A program made the translations under genes and the position numbers. Source: Hyphomicrobiales bacterium (GTDB lineage: Bacteria > Pseudomonadota > Alphaproteobacteria > Rhizobiales > Xanthobacteraceae). Taken from it: a DNA stretch of 44,936 nucleotides. The stretch's first letter is position 1, and the number at the start of each line of letters is the position of its first letter. The stretch is taken from NCBI GenBank assembly GCA_017305665.1, contig JAFKKH010000036.1, positions 1-44,936 on the forward strand, in the 5' to 3' direction. Of the stretch, positions 44,633 through 44,936 are shown in pieces. Below the pieces are notes generated by a model. That model did not search any database. It was not told the DNA's origin and saw only the letters and a list, made by a program, of their open reading frames with translations.

Positions 44633-44717
44633 GCTGATTTTCCATATTGCCACAGACATGCGCGATCGCCCCTGTTGTTTAACGGCGCGGGGGCGCCGTC
44701 GTCCCTTCCATCCTGCT

Positions 44718-44906
44718 CCCTCTCATCAGAGGGCGCGCGGAACGCCGGACGCGCGAAGCGTCCGCAGCCTCGTGTGTATGGGTTGAGTTTGGACACACGA
44801 GTTTTGGTCACCACGAAAGCACCGGCATCATCCGGCGTTCCGCACGCGGTGGTTTTTTCGGCTTGCTTCGCTTGTCCCCCGGTGGGAGGTCCTTTGATAC
44901 CCACCG
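44718..44906. repeat. Multi-hairpin intergenic repeat, Bradyrhizobium type
   Basis: The 3' end of the window holds nested inverted repeats and no gene. CCCTCT (CATC) AGAGGG lies at 44718-44733. Perfect 13-base arms GCGGAACGCCGGA at 44737-44749 and TCCGGCGTTCCGC at 44831-44843 enclose a smaller hairpin TCGTGTGT / ACACACGA (44770-44777, 44793-44800). A further pair CGGTGGG / CCCACCG lies at 44880-44906. The GGAACGCCGG...GTGTG...CACAC...CCGGCGTTCC layout is a pattern I recall from long repeats in Bradyrhizobium-group genomes; it continues beyond the window. Confidence 0.75.
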
Positions 44907-44936
44907 TTGTCGTGGACCGGGCGGCGCGGCCTTCCC

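Overview
The window looks like ordinary chromosome from an alphaproteobacterium of the Bradyrhizobium / Rhodopseudomonas / Afipia group (Nitrobacteraceae, formerly Bradyrhizobiaceae). This rests on high-GC coding sequence, on palindromic intergenic repeats of a type common in these genomes (2305-2384, 23923-24010, 44718-44906), and on gene content: a livKHMGF uptake operon, pca genes beside cox-type molybdo-hydroxylase genes, BcsS, DUF4189, DUF4142 and DUF899 proteins. I see no rRNA, tRNA, CRISPR array, transposase, phage gene or replication origin.

Layout. 1-1214: a serine hydrolase whose 5' end is damaged. 1224-8125: housekeeping genes, mostly on the minus strand (threonine aldolase, rpsD, an E2-like acyltransferase, murI with a cupin, purB with a MOSC protein) plus a plus-strand cytochrome b561. 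8126-9203: gene-poor, with a decayed ORF. 9204-13305: a 34-residue ORF, a TetR regulator, rpe, an EF-hand protein, an outer-membrane barrel and a glycine-rich secreted peptide. 13514-16255: a DmpA-type peptidase, CcdA and an APH(6)-like kinase. 16446-21538: a complete branched-chain amino acid ABC transporter. 21853-25387: a Gln-rich small protein, a membrane protein, and pcaB, pcaD and pcaC.

25571-32324 is a long plus-strand cox-type cluster: CoxG, CoxS, CoxM, CoxD, CoxE, two XdhC-type proteins and a MoeA-like/MocA-like fusion. It holds two of the three structural subunits and a set of maturation factors for a molybdenum-CO-dehydrogenase-type enzyme, but no catalytic large subunit (coxL) lies in the window. 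The neighbouring pca genes likewise lack the ring-cleavage dioxygenase genes pcaHG.

32417-33244 has a DUF4189 protein and a frameshifted DUF2000 gene. 33354-37003 is a self-contained efflux module: a TetR repressor, a membrane-fusion lipoprotein, an ABC ATPase and an ABC-2 permease. It is preceded by a perfect 34-bp palindrome that appears to contain the whole core promoter and ends two bases before the first start codon. 37061-44632 holds BcsS, a DUF488/DUF72 pair, two polyprenyl-linked-sugar glycosyltransferases, DUF899, DUF4142 and VOC proteins and a small basic secreted protein. The window ends in a multi-hairpin intergenic repeat.

I found no wholly new system. The most notable signals are the palindromic promoter-operator of the efflux operon, the cox cluster without its catalytic subunit, and several small unassigned proteins.
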